This document shows positions 1-8,547 of a stretch of 29,112 bases of DNA, piece after piece (the first letter of the stretch is position 1; every line of letters starts with the position of its first letter). The translations under genes and the position numbers were made by a program. This stretch comes from JBDKTH01 sp964558295 (lineage in GTDB: Bacteria > Planctomycetota > Planctomycetia > Pirellulales > Thermoguttaceae): contig CAZLDQ010000055.1 in NCBI GenBank assembly GCA_964558295.1, positions 1 to 29,112 on the forward strand. Reading direction: 5' to 3'. The notes below the pieces were generated by a model. The model had not been told where the DNA came from. It did not search any database and saw nothing but the letters and a program-made list of their open reading frames with translations.

Positions 1-76
1 CCTTGTCCAGTCCGGTTTGACCGTGTTGTCCAACGCCAACCAGAACCCGCAGAACATCCTCAAGCTCCTCCAATAG
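1..76 (+). CDS. Flagellin, C-terminal end only (5' truncated by window)
   Basis: Reading from base 2 gives 24 residues and a TAG stop. The residues include LVQSGLTVLSNANQNPQNIL and end in KLLQ. This closely matches the C-terminus of the complete flagellin that follows (ILVQSGLSVLSTANQNPQNI, ending KLLQQ), so the two are tandem paralogues. The segment is the C-terminal D0 helix that packs in the filament core and carries the export and assembly surface. Only the last 24 residues are visible, so protein length and the central domain cannot be judged. A hairpin terminator follows 42 bases after the stop. Confidence 0.9.
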   Translation, partial: LVQSGLTVLSNANQNPQNILKLLQ

Positions 77-117
77 CCTGAGGTACGTTCGCGCGGAGGC
101 GATTGACGCCAAGCACG

Positions 118-157
118 CCGGCCCACCCCCTTGATTGGGGTGGGCCGGTTCGTTTTC
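118..157 (+). terminator. Intrinsic terminator of the upstream flagellin gene
   Basis: A perfect 12-bp stem (CCGGCCCACCCC at 118-129 with GGGGTGGGCCGG at 137-148) closes a 7-base loop and is followed by a T-rich run (149-157). It lies just downstream of the flagellin stop at 76 and separates the two flagellin genes transcriptionally. Confidence 0.85.
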
Positions 158-604
158 TTGACCGTAACGATCGACGGGAATGCCTCCTACGTGTCCGCAA
201 ATCAATGTGCCGGTCGGCTGGCCTGCCGCGTTCGACCTGGAGGTCACTTCCCAAGCCCGGGAAAACCCAGCAGGGGCGTCCGCTGGCTCAATCCGTTTCG
301 CCAGATGCTCCATTTTATCTGGCTGCTATTGCACGCATTCCCGGATCTACCGCTCCAACCGCTTCGATCGGAAGAATCGTTAATCTTTTCGTGATCCAAC
401 GGACGATTCTGAGAACGCGACACATTGCAGTGCTTCTCCCTTTGTTGGCAGGGCTAACGGCAGCAGCGATCCCAGCACCCCTTGGTGGATCGTTGGGGGA
501 GGGCAGTAAGCGGAAAACGGACCGCGGATTCCGAACCATCGCTTTCGTGTACGTTGATTGCGATTGGTGAAGAAGGATCTTTTGCCTCTGGAGAGGGTTG
601 TCCC
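158..604 (+). other. Non-coding leader region of the complete flagellin gene
   Basis: About 450 bases without a credible gene; the small reading frames here have no ribosome-binding site or family resemblance. It contains the bipartite promoter-like motif at 378-407. If transcription starts just after it, the flagellin mRNA has an untranslated leader of roughly 190 bases, unusually long for a flagellin. The leader holds several GGA triplets, including one in the Shine-Dalgarno sequence GGAGAGG (590-596), which could allow control by the CsrA encoded at 24207. No other structure was recognised. Confidence 0.5.
378..407 (+). promoter_or_regulatory. Candidate flagellar-class promoter of the flagellin gene
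   Basis: CGTTAATCTTTTCGTG (378-393), a 6-base gap, then CGGACGAT (400-407). The same two blocks with the same gap occur upstream of fliD at 3955-3984, with 23 of 24 block positions identical while the 6 gap bases all differ. The E. coli FliA (sigma-28) consensus is TAAA, 15 bases, GCCGATAA. TAAT and ACGAT here resemble it in part, but the spacing is about two bases longer, so the sigma factor is uncertain. Confidence 0.55.
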
Positions 605-3600
605 ATGACCCGAATTAACACCAACGTAAGCTCTCTCAACGCCCAGAAAACGTTGTCCCGCTCTAATGCCCAGTTGCAGCAAGCATTGACCCGGTTGAGC
701 ACCGGGCTCCGGATCAACTCCGGCAAAGACGACCCGGCCGGGTTGATTGCTAGCGAAACCCTCAAGGCCGACATCACCGCCACGAACAAAGCGATTGCGA
801 ACAGTCAGCGGGCCAACCAGATGATTACCACGGCCGATAGTGCCCTGGGGCAGATCAGCTCGTTGTTGAATGATATCCGCGGCCTCGTCTCTGAAGCGGC
901 CAACACGGGTGCGATGAGTGCCGAGCAGATCGCGGCCAACCAGCTTCAGATCGATTCCTCGCTGGAAGCCATCGACCGCATCGCCCGGGTCACCTCCTTC
1001 CAGGGCAAACGACTGTTGGACGGCAACCTCGACTTCACCACCTCGGGCGTCTCGAACTCGCAGATCACCGACCTGCAGATCGACCAAGCGACCTTCGGCA
1101 CGCAAAGCCAGATTGGCGTGGCGGTCGACGTGGTGGCCGAGGCCGAGAAAGGCGCGTTGACCTACAACTCGAACACAATCGCCGAGGACATCGTGTTGGA
1201 GGTCGGCGGCAGTGAAGGGTACGAGGCCTTCACGTTCGCGGCCGGCAGCTCGGTCTCCGACCTCGCTGCGGCGATCAATCTGGTTTCGGACGCGTTGGGG
1301 GTTGAGGCGACGACAGGTTCGGTGACCGCCACCGAGGATCGGGCCGGACAAGTGAACCTCGCGGCAACGGGGGGAAGTCTGAAGATCAAGGCGAAGACTG
1401 CCGGCGCGGCGGCCGGCGACGTGGCGATTCAGTTCGTCGAGAATACGACGGATCAATTGGCCGTCAGTGTCGTCGACGGCAACCTGCGAGTTGCGCTTGG
1501 AGTCAACGCGGCAACAAGTGCGACGGGCATCGAGACGGACTTGAACTCCGTGGCGGGCGAGGCCACGATTACCATCGACGCCAATATCGCGGGCTCGGCC
1601 TATGCCAATGTGTCGCTGAACATCGTTGAGACCGGAGTGGTGGGCGATCCCACCACGGTCACCTATGATTACGAAACGAAGACCATTACCGTCTCCGTGG
1701 AGACGGTGACCGGTTTGAGTGCCACCGATGTGGCTACGGAAATCAACAGTCAACTCGGAACGCTGTTCACGGCCACCGCCGGTGGCACGACTCCTGGCAA
1801 TGATGTAACGGCCGGAAACAAGGGGGTCGTCACGGGCAGTGCCACGGACAAGAGCCTTTCCAGCGACAATACCCTAGCCGAGTTGCAGGCGGCGATTCTT
1901 GCCGACGTCGGTGCCGGCCATGCAAACGATCTGTTTGATGTCTCCGAATATACTGGCGTGTTGACGGGATCGCTGAACCAGTACGCCTATTCGAGCACCT
2001 ACGGGCAGACCAACGTTGGGCTGGGGAGCGATCCGAATAACGGCATTCTGTTCATGGGTGTGGAGGGAACACAAAGCACGCCGTTCAACTTCGTCAAGAG
2101 TGCCAACAATCAGCCCTTGACGATCACCTACACCGAGAATACGGCCACCAATGGCTACTCGACCGCCTATCTGCAGGGCGTCGGCGCCACGCTCAAGGTC
2201 GTGGCCAACGAGCAGGGAACACACTACGATGGGCTGACGATTCAGTTCAATGATGTCTCTGGGACGGCTCCGACGGACCGATCCGTCATCTACGACCCGA
2301 CCGCCAAGACGTTGACCATCAACTACAATTCCCTCACCGAAGGCACCGAATTCACCGCGGCTGAAGTTGCCGCGAAGATCGAATCGACCGGTCTCTTCAC
2401 CACCACGGTGATTGGCTCTGCCACGGGAACGATCTCCACGAGTCAGACGGCCATCAGCGCCGGCGGCAACAAGTTCACCTCGATCAACATTAACCTCGCG
2501 ACCGACGTGACTGGCGCGATTATCTCGACCGCCGCCGACATTATCAACGCCGTCAATAGTTCGGCCGACCTCCAGGCGATGGGTATCACGGCCGCCAATC
2601 TCGGCAGCAGCACCGGGACCGGCAAGGTAACGGCTGGTTCGGCCTATTTCACTCCGGCGGGCGTGACCAAGGTTCCCGGCAACGCCTCCGGGACCACGTA
2701 CGCGGCGGGGGGGGATGACTCGCGGTTGACTGTGACGGCCAAGACGCCCGGCGCGGCCTACAATGGCGTCAAGATCAGGGTCTATGACGACCCTACGGTG
2801 ACAGCCGGCGTCAACGAACGGATCGTGTACAACGCCAACACGAAGGAGCTGGCCCTCTACGTTGACAGCGGCCATAGTACGGTCAATGACGTCCTAGCCC
2901 GGTTCAACTCGGCCAATAATCCCACGGAGTATGCCATGTTTTCCCTGGGAGCGTTCGGCTCCGGCGATGGCGTCCTCACCGCAGGCGATGAAGGGCTGCT
3001 CGCCGGTGGGATGGTCGATTCGGGCGTGGCCGAAGGGGCCGTGAAGATGGTCGAGAACTTCGACGAAGGCGATCAGGTCGGCGAAACCCTCCAGTTCGTC
3101 TCGACCAAGTACGGTTCCGACCAATTTGTCCATGTGACCGCCTTGAAGGGCACGTTTACGACCTACAACGCGGCGGGCGAAGCGGTTGACCGTGATGCGG
3201 GCAAGGATGTGAACGTGCGGATCAATGGGATCTCCGCCGTGGCCAAAGGGCTTAATGTGGCTTTCAACACGTCTTCGCTTGATATGCGGTTTACACTGAA
3301 TGAAAACGTGACGCAGGGGACGCGAATCGCCTTCGATATCACCGGCGGCGGCGCCCAGTTCCAGTTGGGCCCCGACGTGCTCTCCAACCAGCAGGCCCGG
3401 ATCGGAATCTCCAGCATCTCGACAGTCAAACTCGGTGGGGACGCCGGCCGGTTGTATGAACTCCGCTCCGGCGGACCTAAGGCGTTGGATGCCGACACGG
3501 GCGGTGCGGCGGCCGTCGTGGAAGAAGTGATCACCCAGATCACCAATATCCGTGGCCGGTTGGGGGCTTTTCAGAAGACAACCCTCGACACGAACATTGC

Positions 3601-3778
3601 GGCCCTGACCGATACCGTTGAAGTGCTGACTCAGGCCCAAAGCGATATCGGCGATGCCGACTTTGCCGCTGAAACCGCCAACATGACCCGGGCGAACATC
3701 CTCGTCCAGTCGGGCCTGAGCGTCTTGTCGACAGCGAATCAGAATCCACAGAACATCCTCAAGCTGCTCCAGCAGTAA
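605..3778 (+). CDS. Flagellin, giant form (1057 aa)
   Basis: Major filament subunit, exported through the flagellar type III system and polymerised under the FliD cap. The N-terminal D0/D1 region (about residues 1-140) has the classic MTRINTNVSSLNAQ start, the LSTGLRINSGKDDPAGL segment and FQGKRLLDG. The C-terminal D1/D0 region (about 965-1057) ends in QNPQNILKLLQQ. The roughly 800-residue centre is a surface domain with four degenerate repeats starting near residues 258, 320, 528 and 706, each with a pattern like LKVxAxxxGxxYxGVxIxF followed by a YxxxTKTLTV-type strand. Start chosen at ATG 605 because GGAGAGG lies 8 bases upstream; the frame stays open upstream to a GTG or ATG near 482, but those 41 residues do not look like flagellin. 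Typical flagellins are 270-550 residues, so this is unusually large. Preceded by a paralogue and followed by fliD and fliS. Confidence 0.95.
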   Translation: MTRINTNVSSLNAQKTLSRSNAQLQQALTRLSTGLRINSGKDDPAGLIASETLKADITATNKAIANSQRANQMITTADSALGQISSLLNDIRGLVSEAANTGAMSAEQIAANQLQIDSSLEAIDRIARVTSFQGKRLLDGNLDFTTSGVSNSQITDLQIDQATFGTQSQIGVAVDVVAEAEKGALTYNSNTIAEDIVLEVGGSEGYEAFTFAAGSSVSDLAAAINLVSDALGVEATTGSVTATEDRAGQVNLAATGGSLKIKAKTAGAAAGDVAIQFVENTTDQLAVSVVDGNLRVALGVNAATSATGIETDLNSVAGEATITIDANIAGSAYANVSLNIVETGVVGDPTTVTYDYETKTITVSVETVTGLSATDVATEINSQLGTLFTATAGGTTPGNDVTAGNKGVVTGSATDKSLSSDNTLAELQAAILADVGAGHANDLFDVSEYTGVLTGSLNQYAYSSTYGQTNVGLGSDPNNGILFMGVEGTQSTPFNFVKSANNQPLTITYTENTATNGYSTAYLQGVGATLKVVANEQGTHYDGLTIQFNDVSGTAPTDRSVIYDPTAKTLTINYNSLTEGTEFTAAEVAAKIESTGLFTTTVIGSATGTISTSQTAISAGGNKFTSININLATDVTGAIISTAADIINAVNSSADLQAMGITAANLGSSTGTGKVTAGSAYFTPAGVTKVPGNASGTTYAAGGDDSRLTVTAKTPGAAYNGVKIRVYDDPTVTAGVNERIVYNANTKELALYVDSGHSTVNDVLARFNSANNPTEYAMFSLGAFGSGDGVLTAGDEGLLAGGMVDSGVAEGAVKMVENFDEGDQVGETLQFVSTKYGSDQFVHVTALKGTFTTYNAAGEAVDRDAGKDVNVRINGISAVAKGLNVAFNTSSLDMRFTLNENVTQGTRIAFDITGGGAQFQLGPDVLSNQQARIGISSISTVKLGGDAGRLYELRSGGPKALDADTGGAAAVVEEVITQITNIRGRLGAFQKTTLDTNIAALTDTVEVLTQAQSDIGDADFAAETANMTRANILVQSGLSVLSTANQNPQNILKLLQQ

Positions 3779-3808
3779 GGGATGCAAAAAGGCGATGTGC
3801 CATACCGG

Positions 3809-3854
3809 CCGGCCCGTGTCCCGCGCCAGTGGGGTGCGGGCCGGCTCGTTTCTT
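3809..3854 (+). terminator. Terminator of the giant flagellin gene
   Basis: Stem CCGGCCCG (3809-3816) with CGGGCCGG (3837-3844), extended inward by three wobble pairs and three G-C pairs around an 8-base loop, followed by T-rich CTCGTTTCTT. Its outer stem resembles that of the terminator after the upstream flagellin (118-157), suggesting the gene and its terminator were duplicated together. Confidence 0.75.
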
Positions 3855-3954
3855 GATCCGGCCCCCCATAAGTTTACGCTGCTTGTAACGTTTGTGGGGA
3901 CTATCCAGGTTACCTAGGCGGTTTTGCTGGCCGCACCCTTTCGAGCCGGTAAAC

Positions 3955-3984
3955 CGCTAATCTTTTCGTGGCTTGCCGGACGAT
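3955..3984 (+). promoter_or_regulatory. Candidate flagellar-class promoter of fliD
   Basis: CGCTAATCTTTTCGTG (3955-3970), a 6-base gap, CGGACGAT (3977-3984). Second copy of the motif found upstream of the flagellin gene. It ends 53 bases before the fliD ATG, a normal promoter position, and lies downstream of the flagellin terminator, so fliD-fliS is probably its own transcription unit co-regulated with the flagellin. Confidence 0.6.
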
Positions 3985-4037
3985 CTTCTGATGATGGTGC
4001 ATTACCGATCGCGCTCCCTCTATTCGTGGGGACAGCC

Positions 4038-6806
4038 ATGACTTCGATCTCAACAACAACTGGTTTGGTCTCCGGCGTCGACTACGGCACGCTCGTCGAT
4101 AAGTTGATGGAACTCAACGCCAAATCGCGGGATGCGTTGGAGACCCGCAATGAGAAGGTCAAGGAGGAGCAAGCCGCGGTCACGACGTTAGCGGCGTTAT
4201 TGGTTGGTACGCAGTATGTCGCCAAGAACCTGGGCAAAACGGACCTCTTCAATACCCGCACTGCTACCAGTAGCAATGAAGGCCTAGCCACGGCTACGGT
4301 GAACGGCAATCCGGCGAAAGGCGATTACCAGTTCACCGTATTGCGGACTGCCCAGCAGCAACAGTTCCTCAGCAGCGGCTTCAAGAGCACGAGCACCGCA
4401 ATTGGTTCCGGTACGTTGACGATTCGGAACGGGAACAACCTGGAACGGGCGATTGACTCCTCGCAGATCAATGGCGGGGCTGGAATTACTCGGGGAAAGA
4501 TCCGCATCACGGATCGCAGCGGGGTGTGGGCCGATATCGACCTGACCTCGGCCCAGACGATCGACGATGTGCTCAATGCGATCAACAACAGCACCGGAAT
4601 CAATGTTTCGGCCGTGACCGACGGCGACCGAATTCGCCTGATCGACAACACGGGGCAAACGACCTCGAATCTCAAGGTCCAAGAGGTGGGACGGGGAACT
4701 ACGGCTGCCTCGCTCGGTCTGGCCGGGCTTGACGTGGCCTCGTCGACCGCCGAGGGCGAAGACATCGTCAGGCTTACGGAGAGCACGTCGCTCGCATTAC
4801 TGAACGAAGGGGCCGGCGTCCAGATCAGTACCGTCCTGGCTGATATCGGCTACACGCTTGCCGACGGAACCAGTGGCAATATTGACTTTTCGCCTCTCCT
4901 GGAGGGCGAGACCAAAGAACTTGAGGAAACGACCCTCGGCGACATCCTCGCTGTGATCAATAACACCGCGCCCGGCAAGCTCAAGGCGGAGATCAGTGCC
5001 GACGGTGACCGGATCGTGATCACCGATCTGACCGAAGGGGAAGGGAAGTTTTCTCTAAGAAATGTCTACGGCGGGAACGCCCTGGACGGCCTTGGCCTGA
5101 CCGGAAATGCCGTTGATGGTGTGATTACGGGACGCCGACTTCAGGGGGGCCTAAAGACCGTCCTGCTCAGCAGTCTCAACGGCGGTAAGGGCTATGGTAC
5201 GCTCGGCACTTTGGCCCTCACCGACCGGAGCGGCGCTACGGCCACCGTCGACCTGACCGGCAGCGAAACACTCGACGATGTGATCAACCGGATCAACGGC
5301 GCTGGGCTGGGTATCACCGCCCGTTTGAATGACGCGAAGAACGGCATCGAACTGGTCGATACGACCGGTGCGACGACGAGCAATCTGATCGTGGCCGACG
5401 GCGACGCGAACGGCACCGCGACCGCGCTGGGTCTCGCTGTCAACAAAGCGACCACGTCAGTCAATAGCGGCGATATGCATCTGCGAATCGTCTCTCGCAA
5501 CACGACCCTCGCCTCACTCAACGGCAAGAAGGGGGTTGCGCGGAACTCGTTTGAGATCACCGACAGCAGTGGCCGCTCGGCCACGATCAATCTGTCGAGC
5601 GCTTCGATCACGACGATCGGGGATGTGATCGACGAAATCAACAAGTCCGGGATTGGCGTCGTGGCGGATCTGAATGCGACCGGCGACGGGATTCGGATTT
5701 ACGATGTGGCCCATGGCGCGGGGACGATGACGATTACCGAGGGGGCCAGCACCACAGCCGCCGACCTGCACCTCTTGGGAGGTGCTGCGACGGAGACCGT
5801 CAACGGTGTCAGCACGCAAGTGATTGACGGGGCGATGACCACGACCATCAAGTTGAGCGATACTGAGACCCTTTCCTCGCTGATCACGAAGATCAATGCG
5901 GCCAACGCCGGGGTTAGCGCCTCGCAGTTCGTCGATGGGTCGAGTAATCCCTACCGCTTGTCGTTGACCAGCACTGTCAGCGGTTCGGCCGGGAATCTGG
6001 TCATCGACACGTCGGGCCTGAATTTCGCGATCGACGAAATCGTGCAAGGCACCGACGCGCTGATTGCGATGGGCGCCAATACCTCGACGAGCAGCAGTGT
6101 CCTGGTCTCCTCGACCAGCAACACGTTCACCAACGTGGTCTCCGGCCTCAAGCTCACGGTCAAACAGGCCTCGTCGAGTCCGGTTACCGTGTCGGTCAGT
6201 ACCAGCAGCACGAATTTCATGGCGAGCATCCAGACATTCGTCACCAACTACAACAAGTTCCGCGAGCAACTACTCACCGCGACTGAGTATGATAGTACGA
6301 ACGACGTGGACGCCGTGTTGACCGGCGACTCCGTCGCGCTGCGGTTGGATACCGACCTCTCCCAATTCCTCAGCGGCCGATTTTCCATTGAAGGGAGTTC
6401 TATTCACTCGCTGGGGCAGCTCGGAATCACCTTCGCCGACGACGGGACACTCCAGCTGGATCAGGACAAACTGAAGTCGGCCTACGAGGCTGATCCGGAG
6501 GGGATGGAACTATTCTTCACCGATAGCAAGGCGGGATTCTCTAAGCGGTTTGACGAGCTCTGCGAGACGCTGGCCGGTCAGGACACTTCTCTGATCGCCC
6601 AACGCTATAAGGCACTCCAAAACAAGATCGATGAGAACGCCGAGAAGCTGACGGCCTGGGACGAGAAACTGGAACGGCAGCGAGAGCAACTGCTCAACAG
6701 CTTCTACAACATGGAAAGCACGATTGCGAAGCTTCAAACGAATATGGATTTGATTGAGAACCTGCAGAGCCAACTCGAAGCCTTCCGAAGCAGTACCAAG
6801 AAATAG
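4038..6806 (+). CDS. fliD: Flagellar filament cap protein FliD, enlarged (922 aa)
   Basis: Forms the cap at the filament tip and folds incoming flagellin. The N-terminus (SISTTTGLVSGVDYGTLVDK, with ELNAKSRDALETRNEKVKEE following) is the conserved FliD_N coiled region. The middle carries about five flagellin_IN-type repeats near residues 145-215, 260-345, 374-465, 489-585 and 601-670, recognisable by ITDRSG or TDSSG, an IDDVxNxIN-like helix and DGxRIxLxD. The C-terminal part (about 700-922) is FliD_C, ending in a long coiled coil (about 853-918) rich in E, K, Q and L. Usual FliD length is 450-700, so the central repeat array is expanded. Start set at ATG 4038, where flagellar homology begins; the ribosome-binding site (GGGGAC) is weak, and an upstream start near 3924 would overlap the promoter motif. 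Confidence 0.95.
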   Translation: MTSISTTTGLVSGVDYGTLVDKLMELNAKSRDALETRNEKVKEEQAAVTTLAALLVGTQYVAKNLGKTDLFNTRTATSSNEGLATATVNGNPAKGDYQFTVLRTAQQQQFLSSGFKSTSTAIGSGTLTIRNGNNLERAIDSSQINGGAGITRGKIRITDRSGVWADIDLTSAQTIDDVLNAINNSTGINVSAVTDGDRIRLIDNTGQTTSNLKVQEVGRGTTAASLGLAGLDVASSTAEGEDIVRLTESTSLALLNEGAGVQISTVLADIGYTLADGTSGNIDFSPLLEGETKELEETTLGDILAVINNTAPGKLKAEISADGDRIVITDLTEGEGKFSLRNVYGGNALDGLGLTGNAVDGVITGRRLQGGLKTVLLSSLNGGKGYGTLGTLALTDRSGATATVDLTGSETLDDVINRINGAGLGITARLNDAKNGIELVDTTGATTSNLIVADGDANGTATALGLAVNKATTSVNSGDMHLRIVSRNTTLASLNGKKGVARNSFEITDSSGRSATINLSSASITTIGDVIDEINKSGIGVVADLNATGDGIRIYDVAHGAGTMTITEGASTTAADLHLLGGAATETVNGVSTQVIDGAMTTTIKLSDTETLSSLITKINAANAGVSASQFVDGSSNPYRLSLTSTVSGSAGNLVIDTSGLNFAIDEIVQGTDALIAMGANTSTSSSVLVSSTSNTFTNVVSGLKLTVKQASSSPVTVSVSTSSTNFMASIQTFVTNYNKFREQLLTATEYDSTNDVDAVLTGDSVALRLDTDLSQFLSGRFSIEGSSIHSLGQLGITFADDGTLQLDQDKLKSAYEADPEGMELFFTDSKAGFSKRFDELCETLAGQDTSLIAQRYKALQNKIDENAEKLTAWDEKLERQREQLLNSFYNMESTIAKLQTNMDLIENLQSQLEAFRSSTKK

Positions 6807-6876
6807 CAAATCGCTTCGTTCGGCGTTGCCCCAGACCTCGCCGACTGTCACCGTGTCATTCCCCAAAGGACCCGCA

Positions 6877-7383
6877 ATGTCTTTCAACGTTCGGAACAAC
6901 TACCGAGAAACGGAGATTCTCACCGCGCCGCCCCAGAAGCTCCGCCTGATGCTTATTCAGGCCGCCATCCGCTCGATCGAGCAAACGCGACAATGTTGGC
7001 GGACAGGCGATAACGACCAGGGGATTGAAAAACTCATCCATGCCCAGGAAGTAGTCACCGAGTTGCTCGCCGGAATCAACCCGGAAATCAATTCCGAAGT
7101 CAACCGGACGGTCGCCGGGATCTACGTGTTCATCTATCGCTCCCTGATCGAGGCGAGCCTCCAGCACAGTGAACAGAAACTCGATGACGCCGTGCGCGTC
7201 CTCCGCATCGAAGAGGAGACTTGGCGACTCCTCTGCGAGAAACTCGGCGATACGGGGAATCACTCGGCGGTGAACGTGTCGTTGCAGGAGCCAACCGAGC
7301 CACAGATCCCGGCCGACTCAGTGCCGGTGCTCAACCTGGATCTCTCGAGTGAGACGAGCACTGGATTCTCCTTGGAGGCCTGA
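6877..7383 (+). CDS. fliS: Flagellin-specific export chaperone FliS
   Basis: 168 residues. FliS binds the C-terminal D0 segment of flagellin in the cytoplasm and prevents premature polymerisation. The N-terminus reads NNYRETEILTAPPQKLRLML, matching the FliS family pattern NxYxxxxIxTAsPxkLxLML, followed by an amphipathic four-helix bundle (IRSIEQTRQCW, IEKLIHAQEVVTELL, VNRTVAGIYVFIYRSLIEA, LDDAVRVLRIEEETWRLL). The last 40 or so residues after GDTGNHSA are acidic and look disordered; the usual family length is 120-150. The start is ATG 6877 because AAAGGA lies 6 bases upstream. It follows fliD by 70 bases with no terminator between, so the two are probably co-transcribed. Confidence 0.93.
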   Translation: MSFNVRNNYRETEILTAPPQKLRLMLIQAAIRSIEQTRQCWRTGDNDQGIEKLIHAQEVVTELLAGINPEINSEVNRTVAGIYVFIYRSLIEASLQHSEQKLDDAVRVLRIEEETWRLLCEKLGDTGNHSAVNVSLQEPTEPQIPADSVPVLNLDLSSETSTGFSLEA

Positions 7384-7683
7384 CAGGGCACTCCAGAGGG
7401 GCAAACCTCAAAATCTTCCCCGAAGTTTTGCCTTGAAATTGGGCCAGCGGATCTGCTAGGTTCGTTCGTAGCAGTCTTAACGATTGCCGTGTCGTTCATT
7501 GAAAAGTTGTTTCCCAACAAGAGCCGGCGATGGCCCAACGGCCCCCCCGAGGAAAATTTCACGCGACGATTCCACAAGACTGTTGATGAAAAACAGAGCT
7601 ATAATTGTCGTTGAGCCCCGTCGCACCGCCGTTCCCCCGGCGAGTGGGTGTTTGTGTTAGATCTGCAGGGGAGGATGCTTGCC
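7384..7683 (+). other. Intergenic region with a weak promoter candidate for mqnD
   Basis: Three hundred bases without a credible gene. A perfect TATAAT sits at 7600-7605, but no good -35 box lies at the right distance, so it is only a weak candidate. An imperfect hairpin (GGCAAA near 7400 with TTTGCC near 7427) could end the fliS transcript but has no T run. Confidence 0.35.
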
Positions 7684-8547
7684 GTGAATGATTTCAGACA
7701 GTTGATCCGGGTCGGCCATAGTCCCGATCCGGACGACGCTTTCATGTTCTATGCCTTGGCCAACGACAAGCTCGATACGGGCCGCTACCGGTTTGAGCAC
7801 CAGTTGATGGATATCGAGACGCTCAACCGGAAAGCCTTTGCCGGCGAGCTGGAGCTGACTGCGCTAAGCGTTCACGCCTACGCCTACCTGAGCGATACTT
7901 ATGTGCTCTGTCCCTGCGGAGCAAGCATGGGCGATCGGTATGGGCCGATTGTCGTTTCCCGCGGTGGGTATCCGTCGCAAGAGCTTTCCTGGAAGACAAT
8001 CGCCGTCCCCGGCACGTTGACCACGGCCTACTTGACGTTACGGATGTGTCTTGGAGCCGATTTCTCTCATGTCCTTGTGCCGTTCGACGCCGTCCTCGAT
8101 GTCGTGGCGACCGGCCAGTATGAAGGACGGGCGATCGATGCAGGCTTGGTGATCCATGAGGGGCAGTTGACCTACGGGGAGCTCAGCTTGGACCTGGTGC
8201 TTGACCTGGGCCAGTGGTGGTATGAAGAAACGAGCTTGCCTTTGCCCCTGGGCGCGAATGCGATTCGCAAGGACCTGGGGCCCGAGACGATCCGTGAGGT
8301 CAACCGTCTGCTCAAAGAGAGCATTGTCTACGGCTTGAACCATCGGGAGGCAGCCCTGGAGTATGCCCTCCAGTTTGGCCGAGGGCTTGATCGGCAGAAG
8401 GCCGACCGGTTTGTGGGGATGTACGTCAACGACTGGACGCTCGATTTCGGCTTCCGCGGCCGGCAAGCCGTCGCCGAGCTTCTCGCCCGCGGCCACGCCG
8501 CCGGCGTGATCCCGAGGCCGATTACTCCGGAGTTTGTCGAGGAGTGA
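7684..8547 (+). CDS. mqnD: MqnD-like 1,4-dihydroxy-6-naphthoate synthase (menaquinone biosynthesis, futalosine pathway)
   Basis: 287 residues, cytoplasmic, periplasmic-binding-protein fold shared by MqnA and MqnD. The N-terminal VGHSPDPDDAFMFYAL matches the MqnD signature (xGxSPCPNDTFxFYAL). AIDAGLVIHEGQLTYGELSL followed by LDLGQWWYEETSLPLPLG is the MqnD C-lobe signature, with His158 at the position of the catalytic histidine. MqnD cleaves cyclic dehypoxanthine futalosine to 1,4-dihydroxy-6-naphthoate. MqnA, which shares the fold, is less likely because of the IHEG and WWYEETSLPLPLG segments. The start is GTG 7684, 9 bases after GGGGAGG; ATG 7675 directly abuts that site and an upstream GTG at 7648 has none. 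The gene ends at 8547 and the convergent gene's stop begins at 8548, leaving no intergenic terminator. Confidence 0.85.
   Translation: MNDFRQLIRVGHSPDPDDAFMFYALANDKLDTGRYRFEHQLMDIETLNRKAFAGELELTALSVHAYAYLSDTYVLCPCGASMGDRYGPIVVSRGGYPSQELSWKTIAVPGTLTTAYLTLRMCLGADFSHVLVPFDAVLDVVATGQYEGRAIDAGLVIHEGQLTYGELSLDLVLDLGQWWYEETSLPLPLGANAIRKDLGPETIREVNRLLKESIVYGLNHREAALEYALQFGRGLDRQKADRFVGMYVNDWTLDFGFRGRQAVAELLARGHAAGVIPRPITPEFVEE

Noticed and set aside
391..430. Sigma-54 type promoter before the flagellin
   Set aside because: No GG and GC pair at the fixed 10-base spacing was found; the bipartite motif at 378-407 fits the shared upstream pattern better.
380..1753. 457-codon reading frame on the - strand opposite the flagellin
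   Set aside because: It overlaps the conserved flagellin N-terminus, is Arg/His/Gly-rich with no domain, and similar long antisense frames occur opposite other real genes here (1874-2875, 2894-3787).
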